This document shows, in pieces, positions 1 to 10,016 of a DNA stretch of 36,699 bases (positions are counted from its first letter, which is position 1; each line of letters begins with the position of its first letter). The notes beneath the pieces are model-generated. The model saw only the letters and a program-made list of their open reading frames with translations. It was not told the origin of the DNA and ran no database searches. Source of the DNA: an uncultured Sphingomonas sp. (GTDB lineage: Bacteria; Pseudomonadota; Alphaproteobacteria; Sphingomonadales; Sphingomonadaceae); contig NZ_CAMLAC010000011.1 of NCBI RefSeq assembly GCF_946477935.1, positions 1-36,699 of the forward strand, given 5' to 3'. Both the position numbers and the translations under genes were made by a program.

Positions 1-155
1 AGGAGGAGCGCCATGCACGGCAACCATGTGGTCGGCCTCAACAGTCGCTCCGTTTCTGGGATGGTAACAGACAACCACCTTAACGCGCGCTGGAGAATAT
101 CGGCAAATAGCGACGATCCCGCGGTACCGGCAGACCATCCCGATCGGGAAAGCCG

Positions 156-1520
156 GTGACGCGGGAAGCGCCGCCAGATGATGTGCGCTCCAAAGCTTGC
201 AGCCCCGCACCATTGCAGTCATCCGATGGCGACACAGTACGGGGATGGCAGTTGAGGATATATCACGCGCTTGGACTGCTGGCCGGTGCCCTGTCGACAA
301 CTTCGTTCGCCCAGACGCCCCGCCCGACACCTGCATTTATGGACAAGGTGGCTGCTTCCGAGAGCGTGTTTCAACTAGGCGGCCCTGACTTTCGCGGGCC
401 GGGTGCAGCGATCTTGGCCGCTGCCGCCAATCAAGCGCGATATGTGCTGATCGGGGAAGCGCATTTCTCGCGTGAGATACCCCGCTTCACAGTCGCGCTA
501 TGCCACCTCATGGCACCGCTGGGTCTACGCGCGATGGCTGTCGAAACGGGGCCGGAGGCCGCTCGCATCGTGAACGCCGATCTTCGCCGGCCCGATCGGA
601 TCGCACGCCTTTCCGCGTTCATGCGCGCTCACCCAGACGCGATGGCGTTCCAGAATGGGGCCGACGAAAGCGACATGGCGGCCACTTGTGCCCGCGATGC
701 CGGTCCCGCCTTCGAGGTTTGGGGACTGGACCAGGAGTTCTTCGGCGCCAGCGGGTTCCTGCTCGATAGCATGGCCGCTGCCTCTCCCGACCCTGTCGCC
801 AAGGCCGCGATCAACCGGCTCAGAGCATTGGAACGCGGTGCGACTGCCGATGCAATTGCGTCCCGCTCACCGGGCAGGTTCTTGGTCTACACGGTGACCG
901 ATCAGCAGATGGATGATGCTCGAAAGGCCATCGCTACGGATGGCGGCGCGCGGGTGCGGCAATTATTCGATGCACTCGCCGAGACGAGGGCAATCTATCT
1001 CGCGTCTGCGAGCGGTGAAGGTGACCCGAATGGACGCCGAGCCAGACTCATCAAGCGGACGCTGGCCGGCTATCTGGCCAAAGCTCCTGCCGGAAGCCGT
1101 GTTCTGATGAAGTTTGGTGATGTTCACGCCGCCAAGGGCGTGAACGGATTGCGGCAGCGCGACCTCGGCAACTTCGTTGCCGAGCGTGCCGATGGCGAGG
1201 GTGCGTTGTCGCTGCACATTCTAGTGATGGGTGCCGAAGGATCGCTGGGCGGGTATAACGGCGTTGGACAGCAGGTCGCCATTCAGCCCTACACGCCCAT
1301 TTCGGATACCGATTATTCTTGGCTGAAGGATGTCTTGGCAGCCCGACCGAAAGCGGCGACTGCATCGGATTGGGTGTTGGTCGATTTGCGGCGGCTCCGT
1401 GGACGCCCGACGTCAGATATGCCGGCTGGTTGGCGGCAGTTGGTGCAAGCCTATGATCTGGTCGTCGTCGCCGCGAAGCTAACCCCTGCGTTGCTGCTGG
1501 GCACCGGTGTAGGGAAGTAG
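156..1520 (+). CDS. Exported protein, possibly EreA/ChaN-like (Tiki/TraB-type fold); start uncertain
   Basis: 454 aa ORF; signal-peptide-like 'HALGLLAGALSTTSFAQ', then 'YVLIGEAHFSREIPRF' and 'AMAVETGPEA', resembling the GExH motif of erythromycin-esterase/ChaN-like proteins. Confidence 0.55.
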   Translation: MTREAPPDDVRSKACSPAPLQSSDGDTVRGWQLRIYHALGLLAGALSTTSFAQTPRPTPAFMDKVAASESVFQLGGPDFRGPGAAILAAAANQARYVLIGEAHFSREIPRFTVALCHLMAPLGLRAMAVETGPEAARIVNADLRRPDRIARLSAFMRAHPDAMAFQNGADESDMAATCARDAGPAFEVWGLDQEFFGASGFLLDSMAAASPDPVAKAAINRLRALERGATADAIASRSPGRFLVYTVTDQQMDDARKAIATDGGARVRQLFDALAETRAIYLASASGEGDPNGRRARLIKRTLAGYLAKAPAGSRVLMKFGDVHAAKGVNGLRQRDLGNFVAERADGEGALSLHILVMGAEGSLGGYNGVGQQVAIQPYTPISDTDYSWLKDVLAARPKAATASDWVLVDLRRLRGRPTSDMPAGWRQLVQAYDLVVVAAKLTPALLLGTGVGK

Positions 1521-1707
1521 CGACAACGATTCCCAAGATATCATCGTTTTCGAGAATACGAGCGGCGGTGTTAGCTCCTTACGGACAGCCCTTGCATGTA
1601 ACTCAGACTGTGTGAGCCGATCCCAGGAACGGAATTGATGCCGACGGGATCTCGAAGCGGAGCAACGAGACACAGGGCGCCCGATGCAGGGATGGCGACG
1701 AATGCAT

Positions 1708-1932
1708 ATGAAATCGACGCCGCTGGCCTCTTTAAACGAAGCAGCTTTATCGGATGATACCTTGCATGTTCAAAGTCCGGGATGGCTTGAGCAGCGGGCA
1801 TGTGAAGAGCTGGATCTTGCCGGCGCCACCGATGATCTGGCTGCCAAAGCTGCCCATCTCAATCGCACTGCCCATTTTGCGACCGCGAGAGAACTGGCGG
1901 CAAAACGACAGCCGTTTACTGCCAGACCGTAA
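1708..1932 (+). CDS. Small hypothetical protein (74 aa), paralogous in pattern to the ORF at 29661
   Basis: MKSTPLASLNEAALSDD...WLEQRACEELDLAGATDDLAAKAAHLNRTAHF; shares a [WY]..RA..EL..A..A.D..A..AH pattern with 29661..29828. Confidence 0.5.
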   Translation: MKSTPLASLNEAALSDDTLHVQSPGWLEQRACEELDLAGATDDLAAKAAHLNRTAHFATARELAAKRQPFTARP

Positions 1933-2116
1933 GGCCGATCCAGCCGCGGTCACGGCGCGGATCAACCCGACCCTTGCTGAAACCATCCATCCAGCTCAGC
2001 CGCAACATGAGGTGCGCATGATCGATCGGGCAATCGATCGCTGAACCCTCCGGCAGGACACCCTCGCGCCGCCTTGCTTCGAAAGCGTTGTTCATCGAAG
2101 CTAACAGCATACGCAT
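1916..2116 (-). CDS. Small basic protein, possibly ribosome-modulation-factor (Rmf)-like; alternative start 2095
   Basis: NAFEARRREGVLPEGSAIDCPIDHAHLMLRLSWMDGFSKGRVD has Rmf-like spacing of AxxxGxxx...CP...W..G; fits the gap between flanking genes. Confidence 0.4.
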   Translation of the reverse strand: MRMLLASMNNAFEARRREGVLPEGSAIDCPIDHAHLMLRLSWMDGFSKGRVDPRRDRGWIGLTVWQ

Positions 2117-2295
2117 CGTTCAAGATATTAGCCCACGCCGCTGATCGCCGGCACTATATCGAGCGATCTGTCGCCGCATAGATAGCAGAATGTTCGGTAC
2201 CGTATCGGCCATTGTCGTTGCGGCCCGATGGGCTGCAGAGATAACAGCAAAGTGCCGCCGAACCGGCGACGGCAACAGGATAGTCCTTGATTCCC

Positions 2296-5001
2296 ATGAC
2301 GAGAGAAGAGCTCGAGGCTGAGGTCGAGCGTTTGCGTGCGGCGCTCGCCGAAGCGGGCATCGATGCACAACGCGTCAGTGAGCGGCAGGCGGAGCGCGAC
2401 CATCAGCTTATCGGCGATTTGACCGCGAGCCGCCGACAGACGATCGAGGCGAACCAGCGCACCTTCGATGCCCGCAACCAGGCCGACGATGCGGCGCGCG
2501 AACACCGGCGGCAGATGGCGGGCGCGGCAGCCGACCTCGCGGCAACGCAGAATCTGGTGGCGGAACTCCGCGCCAGCCAGATTGCCCTCGCCACCAGTGA
2601 GGCTCGACAGCGCGCGATCTTCGACAATGCTGCGGACATCGCGATGATCGTGACCGATCCGACCGGCACCATCACCGATTGGAACGTGGGCGCCGAGAAC
2701 GTGCTGGGCTGGAGCGCCGGGGAGATGCGCGGCCACGATGCCGAACGGTTCTTTACGCCCGAGGACCGGGCAAACGACCGCATCGAACACGAGATGGCAG
2801 GTGCCTTGAAGGACGGTCGCGCCGCGGACGAACGCTGGCATCTGCGCAAGGGCGGCGAGCGCTTCTGGGCGTCGGGTGAGATGCTGCCGTTGTTCGACGA
2901 TGACGACCGGCACCTGGGCTTCGTGAAAATCCTGCGCGACCGCACGCGCGAGCATCTCGACGGTGCGGCGCTGCGACTGGCGCAAGAGCGCTTCGAGACG
3001 ATCATCGAAACGATCGATGCCGCCTTTGCCATCGTCGAGGTCAAGTTCGACGCCGACGATCGTCCGATCAACTATCGCTTCGTGGAAGCCAATGCACAGT
3101 TCGAGGCGCAATCCGGCGTCAACCTGCGCGGCAAATGGGTGACGGAGTTCGCGCCCGATCTGGAGCAGTTCTGGTTCGAGACTTACGGTCATGTTGCCAA
3201 GACCGGCGAGCCGACCAACTTCGAGAGCTATGCCGAGGCGTTCTCGCGCTGGTTCGACGTACGCGCGGTGCGCGTCGGCGACCCCGCCGACCGACAGATC
3301 GCGATCCTATTCAACGACGTCACCGCGCGCCGCGAGGCGGAGGAACAGCTTCGTGTCAGCGAGGCGTTGGCGCGCGCGAACGTCGAACGGGTGCAGCTTG
3401 CGCTCGAAGCAGGTGCCATCATCGGCACCTGGCACTGGGACATCCCGACCGACCGCTTCACCATCGATGACGCATTCGCGCGAACATTCGGTCTCGACCC
3501 TGCACTGGGACGCGAGGGCATCCCGCTCGCCCAGATCGTCGAAACGGTCCACCCCGACGATCAGGCGGCCCTCGCCGAGGCGATCGACGAAGCGATCAGG
3601 CGCGGTGGTCGCTACGCGCACCAGTACCGCGTCCGCCGCACCGACGGCCGCTATTATTGGATTGAGGCGAATGGACGGGTCGATCATGACCTGGACGGCA
3701 CGCCGCGGAGTTTCCCGGGCGTCCTTATCGACATTGAGGCTCGCAGGACGGTCGAAGCCGAGCGCGACCGCGCCATCACTGAGTTGCGCACCCTCAACGA
3801 GACGCTTGAGCAGCGCGTCGCCGATCGCACCGCCGAACTGATGACGGCTGAGGAGCGGCTACGCCAGAGCCAGAAGATGGAGGCGATCGGGCAGCTCACC
3901 GGCGGGGTGGCACACGACTTCAACAACCTGCTGACCGTGATCCGCGGTTCGGTGGATCTGCTCCGTCGCGAGAACGTGGCACCCGAAAAGCGACAACGCT
4001 ACCTCGATGCGATCGGTGATACCGCCGATCGAGCGACCAAGCTGACGGGGCAGCTCCTTGCCTTCGCGCGCCGTCAGACGCTGGAGCCGGAGGTGTTCGA
4101 TGTCGGGCAGCGGCTCGATGCCGTCGCTGACATGCTCGACAGCATCACCGGCTCTCGCGTGCTGGTCCGCTACGAGATGCCGGACGCGGTGTGCCGGGTG
4201 CGCGCAGATGTCAGCCAATTCGAGACCGCGCTGGTCAATCTCGCGGTCAACGCGCGCGATGCAATGGGGAGCGAAGGCACGGTGACGATCCGTCTGCGGT
4301 GCGATGCGCGGATGCCTTCGATCCGCGGGCATGGTCCGGGCACCGGCGCTTTCGTCGCCGTCTCACTCAGCGATACGGGCGTCGGCATCTCCGCCGACGA
4401 TCTGGAGCGGATCTTCGAGCCGTTCTTCACCACCAAGGATGTCGGCAAGGGCACCGGACTGGGCCTCAGCCAGGTGTTCGGCTTCGCGAAGCAGTCGGGC
4501 GGTGATGTCGATGTCGAGAGCGTCGTCGGGTGTGGGTCGACGTTTACGCTGTATCTGCCTCAGGCCGAGGATACCGCAGCGAGGGAACCGAGAGCGAGCG
4601 AGCGGGCAGAGAACATCGACGGCGAGGGCCGCTGCGTCCTGGTGGTCGAGGACAACATCAGCGTCGGCCAGTTCGCAACGCAGCTTCTCGAGGATCTCGG
4701 TTACCAGACCGCCTGGGTGACGAGCGCCGAGGAGGCGTTGGAGCGCCTCGGTTCAGACGGGGATGGCTTCGACATCGTGTTCTCCGATGTTGTTATGCCA
4801 GGGATGGGCGGGATCGAGCTGGCGAAGCGGCTTGCGAACGATCTTCCGACGATGCCGGTGGTGCTCGCTAGTGGCTATAGCCATGTGCTGGCTCAGGAAG
4901 GCGCGGAAGGGCTTGAACTGTTGCGCAAACCCTACTCAGCCAGCCAGCTCTCCGCCGCCTTGCAGCGTCGGATAGCATGGGCGGCCGAGCGTCGGGAATG
5001 A
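2296..5001 (+). CDS. PAS-domain hybrid histidine kinase with C-terminal receiver domain
   Basis: PAS repeats, H-box '[21 protein letters not shown]', HATPase '[24 protein letters not shown]', receiver 'VLVVEDN...[11 protein letters not shown]...KPYS'. ORF track starts at 2287; ATG at 2296. Confidence 0.95.
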   Translation: MTREELEAEVERLRAALAEAGIDAQRVSERQAERDHQLIGDLTASRRQTIEANQRTFDARNQADDAAREHRRQMAGAAADLAATQNLVAELRASQIALATSEARQRAIFDNAADIAMIVTDPTGTITDWNVGAENVLGWSAGEMRGHDAERFFTPEDRANDRIEHEMAGALKDGRAADERWHLRKGGERFWASGEMLPLFDDDDRHLGFVKILRDRTREHLDGAALRLAQERFETIIETIDAAFAIVEVKFDADDRPINYRFVEANAQFEAQSGVNLRGKWVTEFAPDLEQFWFETYGHVAKTGEPTNFESYAEAFSRWFDVRAVRVGDPADRQIAILFNDVTARREAEEQLRVSEALARANVERVQLALEAGAIIGTWHWDIPTDRFTIDDAFARTFGLDPALGREGIPLAQIVETVHPDDQAALAEAIDEAIRRGGRYAHQYRVRRTDGRYYWIEANGRVDHDLDGTPRSFPGVLIDIEARRTVEAERDRAITELRTLNETLEQRVADRTAELMTAEERLRQSQKMEAIGQLTGGVAHDFNNLLTVIRGSVDLLRRENVAPEKRQRYLDAIGDTADRATKLTGQLLAFARRQTLEPEVFDVGQRLDAVADMLDSITGSRVLVRYEMPDAVCRVRADVSQFETALVNLAVNARDAMGSEGTVTIRLRCDARMPSIRGHGPGTGAFVAVSLSDTGVGISADDLERIFEPFFTTKDVGKGTGLGLSQVFGFAKQSGGDVDVESVVGCGSTFTLYLPQAEDTAAREPRASERAENIDGEGRCVLVVEDNISVGQFATQLLEDLGYQTAWVTSAEEALERLGSDGDGFDIVFSDVVMPGMGGIELAKRLANDLPTMPVVLASGYSHVLAQEGAEGLELLRKPYSASQLSAALQRRIAWAAERRE

Positions 5002-5132
5002 GCATCGGACGTCCATATTCGTCAGGTTCGCCGACGAGCCTCTAAAGATTGACCATGAACGCGGTCACGCAACACACATCGGATCAGCGCCGAGCGATAT
5101 GCCGCGGTTAAGAGAGTAGCTAAGGGCAGAGA

Positions 5133-7754
5133 ATGAATCCTTCGCCTGTGAAGTCCAACATCAGTTCCACCAGCATCACCGGTTCCGAAATCGCCGCCCA
5201 TGACTGGTCCGGCACGTCGCTTGGTTCGATGGAGACGTGGCCTCCCGCTCTGCGCTCGACGCTGGCACTGATGCTTGCCTGCCCGACTCCGATGTTCCTC
5301 GCATGGGGGCCGGAGCTGCTGTGCTTCTACAACGACGCCTATCGTCCGATCCTCGGCTACCGGCTCGACAGCGCGCTCGGTCGTCCTTTCGCGGAGGTCT
5401 GGGCCAGCATCTGGGACGACATCAAGCCGCTGGTGGACGCGACGCTTGCGGGCGAGACGCGGACCATGACCGACATGCGGCTCGATCTCAGCCGGGAAGG
5501 CATGCCCGAGGAAAGCTGGTGGACCTTCACCTACTCGCCAGCCTTCTACGATGACGGCAGCATCGCCGGCCTGTTTTGCGTTACCGGCGAGACGACCGCC
5601 CGCATGGTCGCCGAGCGCGACAGGGATGCGGCAGACGAGCGGCTGCAACTTGCTTTGTCGGCTGGCAACAGCATCGGGGCGTGGGATTGGGATGTCGTCA
5701 ACGACCGTCTGACCGCCGACACCAGGTTCGCGACCCTGTACAGCGTCGATCCGGACCGCGCGATGGAGGGCGCGCCAATCGCGGAGTTCTTCAGCGGCAT
5801 TCATCCAGATGATCTCCCTCGCATCCAGGCCGAGATCGAGAAGGTCATGGCCGGCGACGGCACCTTTGCGTCCGAGTACCGGCTTGTGGGCAAGGACGGT
5901 TCGATCCGCTGGGTGTCGGCGCAGGGGCGCTGCGTTTTCGACGATGAGGGCAAATGCGTCCGCTTTCCCGGTGTCAGCTACGACATCAGCGAGCGCATGG
6001 CGGCAGACCTCGCCCTTCAGGCCGCCAAGGCGGAGCGCGAGTTCGTAATCGATCTCACCGGCCGCCAACGCGTGCTGGCCGATCCGGAAGCCATCATCCG
6101 GCTGTCGGCGCAGGAACTGGCGCAGCGGCTCGGCGTGAACCGCGTCGGCTTCTATCGCCTGATCGGCGCCAACCAGCTTCGGCACGGTGCCAACTGGACG
6201 GACGGCGCGCTGACACCCCTCACCGGCGCCGACCCGGTGAGCCGCTTCGGCGAACGCGCCGAACGATCCCGACGCCGCGGCAAGACGCTGGTGTTCAGCG
6301 ACAGCCGGCACGATGACGACGGCGATTTCCTTCCCTTCGCCGATCGCGGTGTTCTGGCAGGCGTGTGCGTGCCATTGATGCGCGAGGGTCGGTGGCAGGC
6401 CGGCATCTATCTCCACCATGCCGAGGTGAGGCACTGGACGCCGGCCGATGTCGCGCTGGCACGCGAAGTCGCCGAGTTGACGTGGCTCGGGGTGGAGCGG
6501 GCCGAGGCGCTGCTGAGGCTCAACCAGCTTGTGGATCGGCAGAGCACGGCGCTGGCCGAAGCCAGCACGGAAATGCGAGCAGAGGCCGGCCGGCGCACCG
6601 AGGCCGAAAGCCAGGTGCGCCAGCTTCAGAAGATGGAAGCGGTCGGTCAGCTTACCGGCGGCATCGCGCATGACTTCAACAATATGCTCGCCGTCGTCAT
6701 CGGCGGCCTCAATCTCGCCCAGCGCCGGCTCGATCGCGGCGACAACGACATCAAGCGCTTCATGGACGGGGCAATGGATGGTGCGACGAGGGCTGCGGCA
6801 CTGACCCAGCGATTGCTCGCCTTCTCGCGTCAGCAACCCCTCGCGCCCGAGAACATCGACGCGAACCGCATGGTCAACGGACTGGCGGACCTCCTCACTC
6901 GCACGCTGGGCGAGCAGGTCCGATTGGAAACCGTGCTGACGCCGGGCCTCTGGAAGACCCTTGCCGATCCGGTTCAACTCGAAAACGTGATCGTCAATCT
7001 GGCCGTCAACGCCCGCGACGCCATGCCCGAGGGCGGACGCCTCACCATCGAGACCGGCAATGCCAACGTCGATGTCGATTACGCGCGCGAGGCAGACATG
7101 CCGCAGGGGCACTATGTGATGCTGGCGGTGACCGACACCGGCACCGGCATGCCACCCGAGGTGCTCGCCAAGGCGTTCGACCCCTTCTTCACCACCAAGG
7201 GCGTCGGCAAGGGCACCGGCCTCGGCCTCAGTCAGGTCTTCGGCTTCGTCCGCCAATCGGGTGGGCACGTGAAGATCTACTCGGAAGTAGATCACGGGAC
7301 GACGATCAAGGTCTATCTGCCTCGGGCCTATGGCGAGGACCGGCCATCAATGCCGCGACGCACGCCGGCGTTGGCGCGCGGCGGCGATCTCACCGAGATC
7401 GTCATGGTCGTGGAGGACGAGGAACGTGTCCGCAACTTCTCGACCGAGGCGTTGCGAGAACTCGGCTATACCGTCATCCATGCGGATAGTGGCCCTGCCG
7501 CGCTGGCGATGATCGACGCCGGCCAGGACGTTACGTTGCTCTTCACCGATATCGTCATGCCGGAGATGACCGGACGTCAGCTCGCCGACGAGGCGGTCAA
7601 GCGCCTGCCCGGTCTGAAGGTGGTCTACACGACCGGCTACACGCGCAATGCCGTCGTGCATAACGGCGTCATCGATCCCGGCACCAACTTCCTCGCCAAG
7701 CCCTTTGGCATCGACCAGCTCGCTGCCAAGCTGCGCGAGGTGTTGGACGGTTAG
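5133..7754 (+). CDS. PAS/GAF hybrid histidine kinase with C-terminal receiver domain
   Basis: 'GQLTGGIAHDFNNMLAVVIGG', '[24 protein letters not shown]', receiver 'MVVEDEERVRNFS...LLFTDIVMPEMTG...LAKPF'. Confidence 0.95.
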   Translation: MNPSPVKSNISSTSITGSEIAAHDWSGTSLGSMETWPPALRSTLALMLACPTPMFLAWGPELLCFYNDAYRPILGYRLDSALGRPFAEVWASIWDDIKPLVDATLAGETRTMTDMRLDLSREGMPEESWWTFTYSPAFYDDGSIAGLFCVTGETTARMVAERDRDAADERLQLALSAGNSIGAWDWDVVNDRLTADTRFATLYSVDPDRAMEGAPIAEFFSGIHPDDLPRIQAEIEKVMAGDGTFASEYRLVGKDGSIRWVSAQGRCVFDDEGKCVRFPGVSYDISERMAADLALQAAKAEREFVIDLTGRQRVLADPEAIIRLSAQELAQRLGVNRVGFYRLIGANQLRHGANWTDGALTPLTGADPVSRFGERAERSRRRGKTLVFSDSRHDDDGDFLPFADRGVLAGVCVPLMREGRWQAGIYLHHAEVRHWTPADVALAREVAELTWLGVERAEALLRLNQLVDRQSTALAEASTEMRAEAGRRTEAESQVRQLQKMEAVGQLTGGIAHDFNNMLAVVIGGLNLAQRRLDRGDNDIKRFMDGAMDGATRAAALTQRLLAFSRQQPLAPENIDANRMVNGLADLLTRTLGEQVRLETVLTPGLWKTLADPVQLENVIVNLAVNARDAMPEGGRLTIETGNANVDVDYAREADMPQGHYVMLAVTDTGTGMPPEVLAKAFDPFFTTKGVGKGTGLGLSQVFGFVRQSGGHVKIYSEVDHGTTIKVYLPRAYGEDRPSMPRRTPALARGGDLTEIVMVVEDEERVRNFSTEALRELGYTVIHADSGPAALAMIDAGQDVTLLFTDIVMPEMTGRQLADEAVKRLPGLKVVYTTGYTRNAVVHNGVIDPGTNFLAKPFGIDQLAAKLREVLDG

Positions 7755-8104
7755 GCGGCCATCATCTCGCGAAAGGCGGCGATCATCCGGCGTTCGTCGA
7801 TGGGCTTACCCATTACGACGCCGGGCGGATTGCAGGGATGACAGTCCGCTGGCGTCCCCGTGATGAAGATCACCGGCACCTCGCCGCACCGGGCGAAGAT
7901 CGTCTGAACAGCCTGGGGGCCTTCCCCCTTTGCAAGGACGACGTCGGAGAGGATGATGTCAGGCTTGTGGCCCTCCGCCGCCTCGATCGCTTCCGCTTCG
8001 GTCATGGCGGTATCGATCGAGATGGCACCGGCTCGCTCTGCTATGTCCGAGATATACTCGGCGAGCAGCCATTCATCCTCGATCACTAACACATGGCACA
8101 TCAT
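7751..8104 (-). CDS. Single-domain response regulator (CheY-like)
   Basis: MMCHVLVIEDEWLLAEYISD...KPDIILSDVVLAKGEG...VPVIFITGTP...GKPIDERRMIAAFREMMAA; the ORF is longer upstream but the domain starts here. Confidence 0.85.
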   Translation of the reverse strand: MMCHVLVIEDEWLLAEYISDIAERAGAISIDTAMTEAEAIEAAEGHKPDIILSDVVLAKGEGPQAVQTIFARCGEVPVIFITGTPADCHPCNPPGVVMGKPIDERRMIAAFREMMAA

Positions 8105-8432
8105 CTCACTCCGGAGGGTGCCAACGTGCCTGCGCTGCTTCAGGTCCGAGAAAGCCGATAAATCGACCCTACGGCAGCAGTCGAGACCGGTTTTGAAAAG
8201 CGATCGGTATTCCCATTTCTCCATCCTTTTCGGGACGCTCGCGAATGGAATTTCTTGGGCGAACCCGCCGTTCGGCAAAGTCTTTACGGACGGCGGATTT
8301 GTCCCCAACCGCGTCATTCTCTGGACTGTACGACAAACAGGTGTTTGACGTTTGGTGACGACGGTAGGTGACGATCACATCACTACGTCCGCAGCCGCCA
8401 AACCAAATGGCATAAGGGCCGACAACGCGGAG

Positions 8433-8492
8433 ATGAACGGATGTCCGAAATTGGGGAGCGGGAAGGGTGCCCTGAGTGACCGCAAATGGGTC
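8433..8492 (+). repeat. Dispersed intergenic repeat, copy A
   Basis: ATGAACGGATGTCCGAAATTGGGGAGCGGGAAGGGTGCCCTGAGTGACCGCAAATGGGTC. Confidence 0.7.
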
Positions 8493-8516
8493 AGTCGAGC
8501 ACCTGACGAAGTGTTG

Positions 8517-9308
8517 CTAGGAAGGGATCTTGCTGGCGAGCAGCCGCATCAGGTCAGCCACGCCGGTGAAGGCCTGCTCGGCCTGACGCCGATCGAAGCT
8601 CATCTCCGGGTGCATGGCCGGATTGCGGAACCCGTCCTTGACGGTGTCGAGGTAGGCTGCGGCCTCTGACAACCACTGCTTCTCCGGTCCGGCGCTCATG
8701 TTCTTTAGCCTGGTCCGTACGCTGTCCAGTTTCCGCGCCCAAGAGTCGCCGCCGGCAGCGCCGCTGCAGTCGACCAGGAGCTGCACGCCACGTTCGGCGA
8801 TCCTCATCGCGTGCATAACGCAGGCGGTCCACAGGCCGTTATTCAGGGAGGCCGCTGCCGCGACGGCGTCCTCGCGTGAATCCGGGAAGCGGTCCAGGGT
8901 GGCCTTGTCGAAGCCGTGCTCGCCGGACGTCAGAGCTAGACGTTGCGGCTGCAGGACAGTGGTCTGGCACAGCTTCAGTTCGTCAACCAGCGTATCCAGC
9001 AACCGGGCGAACCCATTTGCGATAGCCTCAGCGCTGGTCCTGTCGGTCGGCTTCATTCGTCCGCCGATATGGGCATCCAGCGTCTTGCGGAGAGCCTGCA
9101 GCGCCGATGTGCTAGCTGGCAGCTCAAGGCTCTGGACCTCACCGATGAGGCCAATCATCGGACCGATGAACATCGGCCCGTAGCCGGCCTTGTCCAGGGA
9201 GAACGGCCCGTCGCCGCGATCGGCGTCCAGCATGGCCCGAAGGCGGAGCTCGACGGCGCGGGCATGGGAGACGGATTCGAGCAGGATCGACAGATTGATG
9301 TTCGGCAT
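8517..9308 (-). CDS. Hypothetical protein with C-terminal RNxxxH motif (HEPN-like)
   Basis: MPNINLSILLESVSHARAVELRLRAML...DTVKDGFRNPAMHPEMSFDRRQAEQAFTGVADLMRLLASKIPS; start set at 9308 because the upstream part of the ORF is antisense to the gene at 9553. Confidence 0.65.
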   Translation of the reverse strand: MPNINLSILLESVSHARAVELRLRAMLDADRGDGPFSLDKAGYGPMFIGPMIGLIGEVQSLELPASTSALQALRKTLDAHIGGRMKPTDRTSAEAIANGFARLLDTLVDELKLCQTTVLQPQRLALTSGEHGFDKATLDRFPDSREDAVAAAASLNNGLWTACVMHAMRIAERGVQLLVDCSGAAGGDSWARKLDSVRTRLKNMSAGPEKQWLSEAAAYLDTVKDGFRNPAMHPEMSFDRRQAEQAFTGVADLMRLLASKIPS

Positions 9309-9552
9309 CCGGCCTGTGTCGCCGCCGCTGCGAGAGATCGCAAGGGCGGGAAATCCCGTCCAGTCCACAATCCGCTTACGCCCGCGAGTACATTTCAGCG
9401 TGAACGCGAGGCGGGTGCCGCTTACGCGCTCGGCGGTAAGGTGGCCCAGCGCATGACCGCAGAGACCTGACCAGCTAAGAAGAATATACCTGTCCTGCGA
9501 GGCATACTGATATGTGGTTCTCCGCAACGCCATCCCGGCGCCGGAGAACGAT

Positions 9553-9951
9553 ATGAACACCCTTGAAGAATTGCAGGCCTTCCTGGCTCGGAATGCCGCC
9601 GAGATGAACGCAAGCACAATCCCCGAATTCATCCGCTGCTTCGATGAGGACGCCCTCCCAATCGACCATGCTACTGCGTCGGCGAACTGGCCGTCACGCC
9701 AAGCTGGCGAGCTGACCGCGCAAACCCCGGAGGCGGGCAACGGCCACTATGCCCACATCCAGATGCGCGGGTTCCGTGCAGGCCAGCACGGCGAGGCGAT
9801 CGAATACGTAATGGTTGCTCCCGACTGGTCGATGACCGGGCATGTGACAATGCCTGCCATCGGCGGTGAGCCCGACGCGGTTGTGGAGAGCTTCACCGGC
9901 GAGAGCGCGGGCGCCCGACGCTTCGCCGCCGGGGCGGCGGCACAGGCCTAA
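9553..9951 (+). CDS. Hypothetical protein
   Basis: MNTLEELQAFLARNAAEMNASTIPEFIRCFDEDALPIDHA...; ATG at 9553, followed by a strong hairpin. Confidence 0.6.
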   Translation: MNTLEELQAFLARNAAEMNASTIPEFIRCFDEDALPIDHATASANWPSRQAGELTAQTPEAGNGHYAHIQMRGFRAGQHGEAIEYVMVAPDWSMTGHVTMPAIGGEPDAVVESFTGESAGARRFAAGAAAQA

Positions 9952-10016
9952 GCGGTTTGCATTCACCCGACCCGCGTGCCGCATCGGTGTGATTAGCGGG
10001 TCGGGCTGCAAACCGC
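9952..10016. terminator. Long two-segment inverted repeat; possible terminator or structured 3' UTR
   Basis: GCGGTTTGCA(9952-9961)/TGCAAACCGC(10007-10016) and CCCGACCCGC(9966-9975)/GCGGGTCGGG(9996-10005), both perfect complements. Confidence 0.6.

Noticed and set aside
2128-3192. 354 aa minus-strand ORF
   Set aside because: Lies mostly opposite the 2296 kinase and shows only shadow-frame composition.
5022-7295. 757 aa minus-strand ORF
   Set aside because: Antisense to a clear hybrid histidine kinase; low-complexity composition typical of a GC-rich shadow ORF with no recognisable domain.
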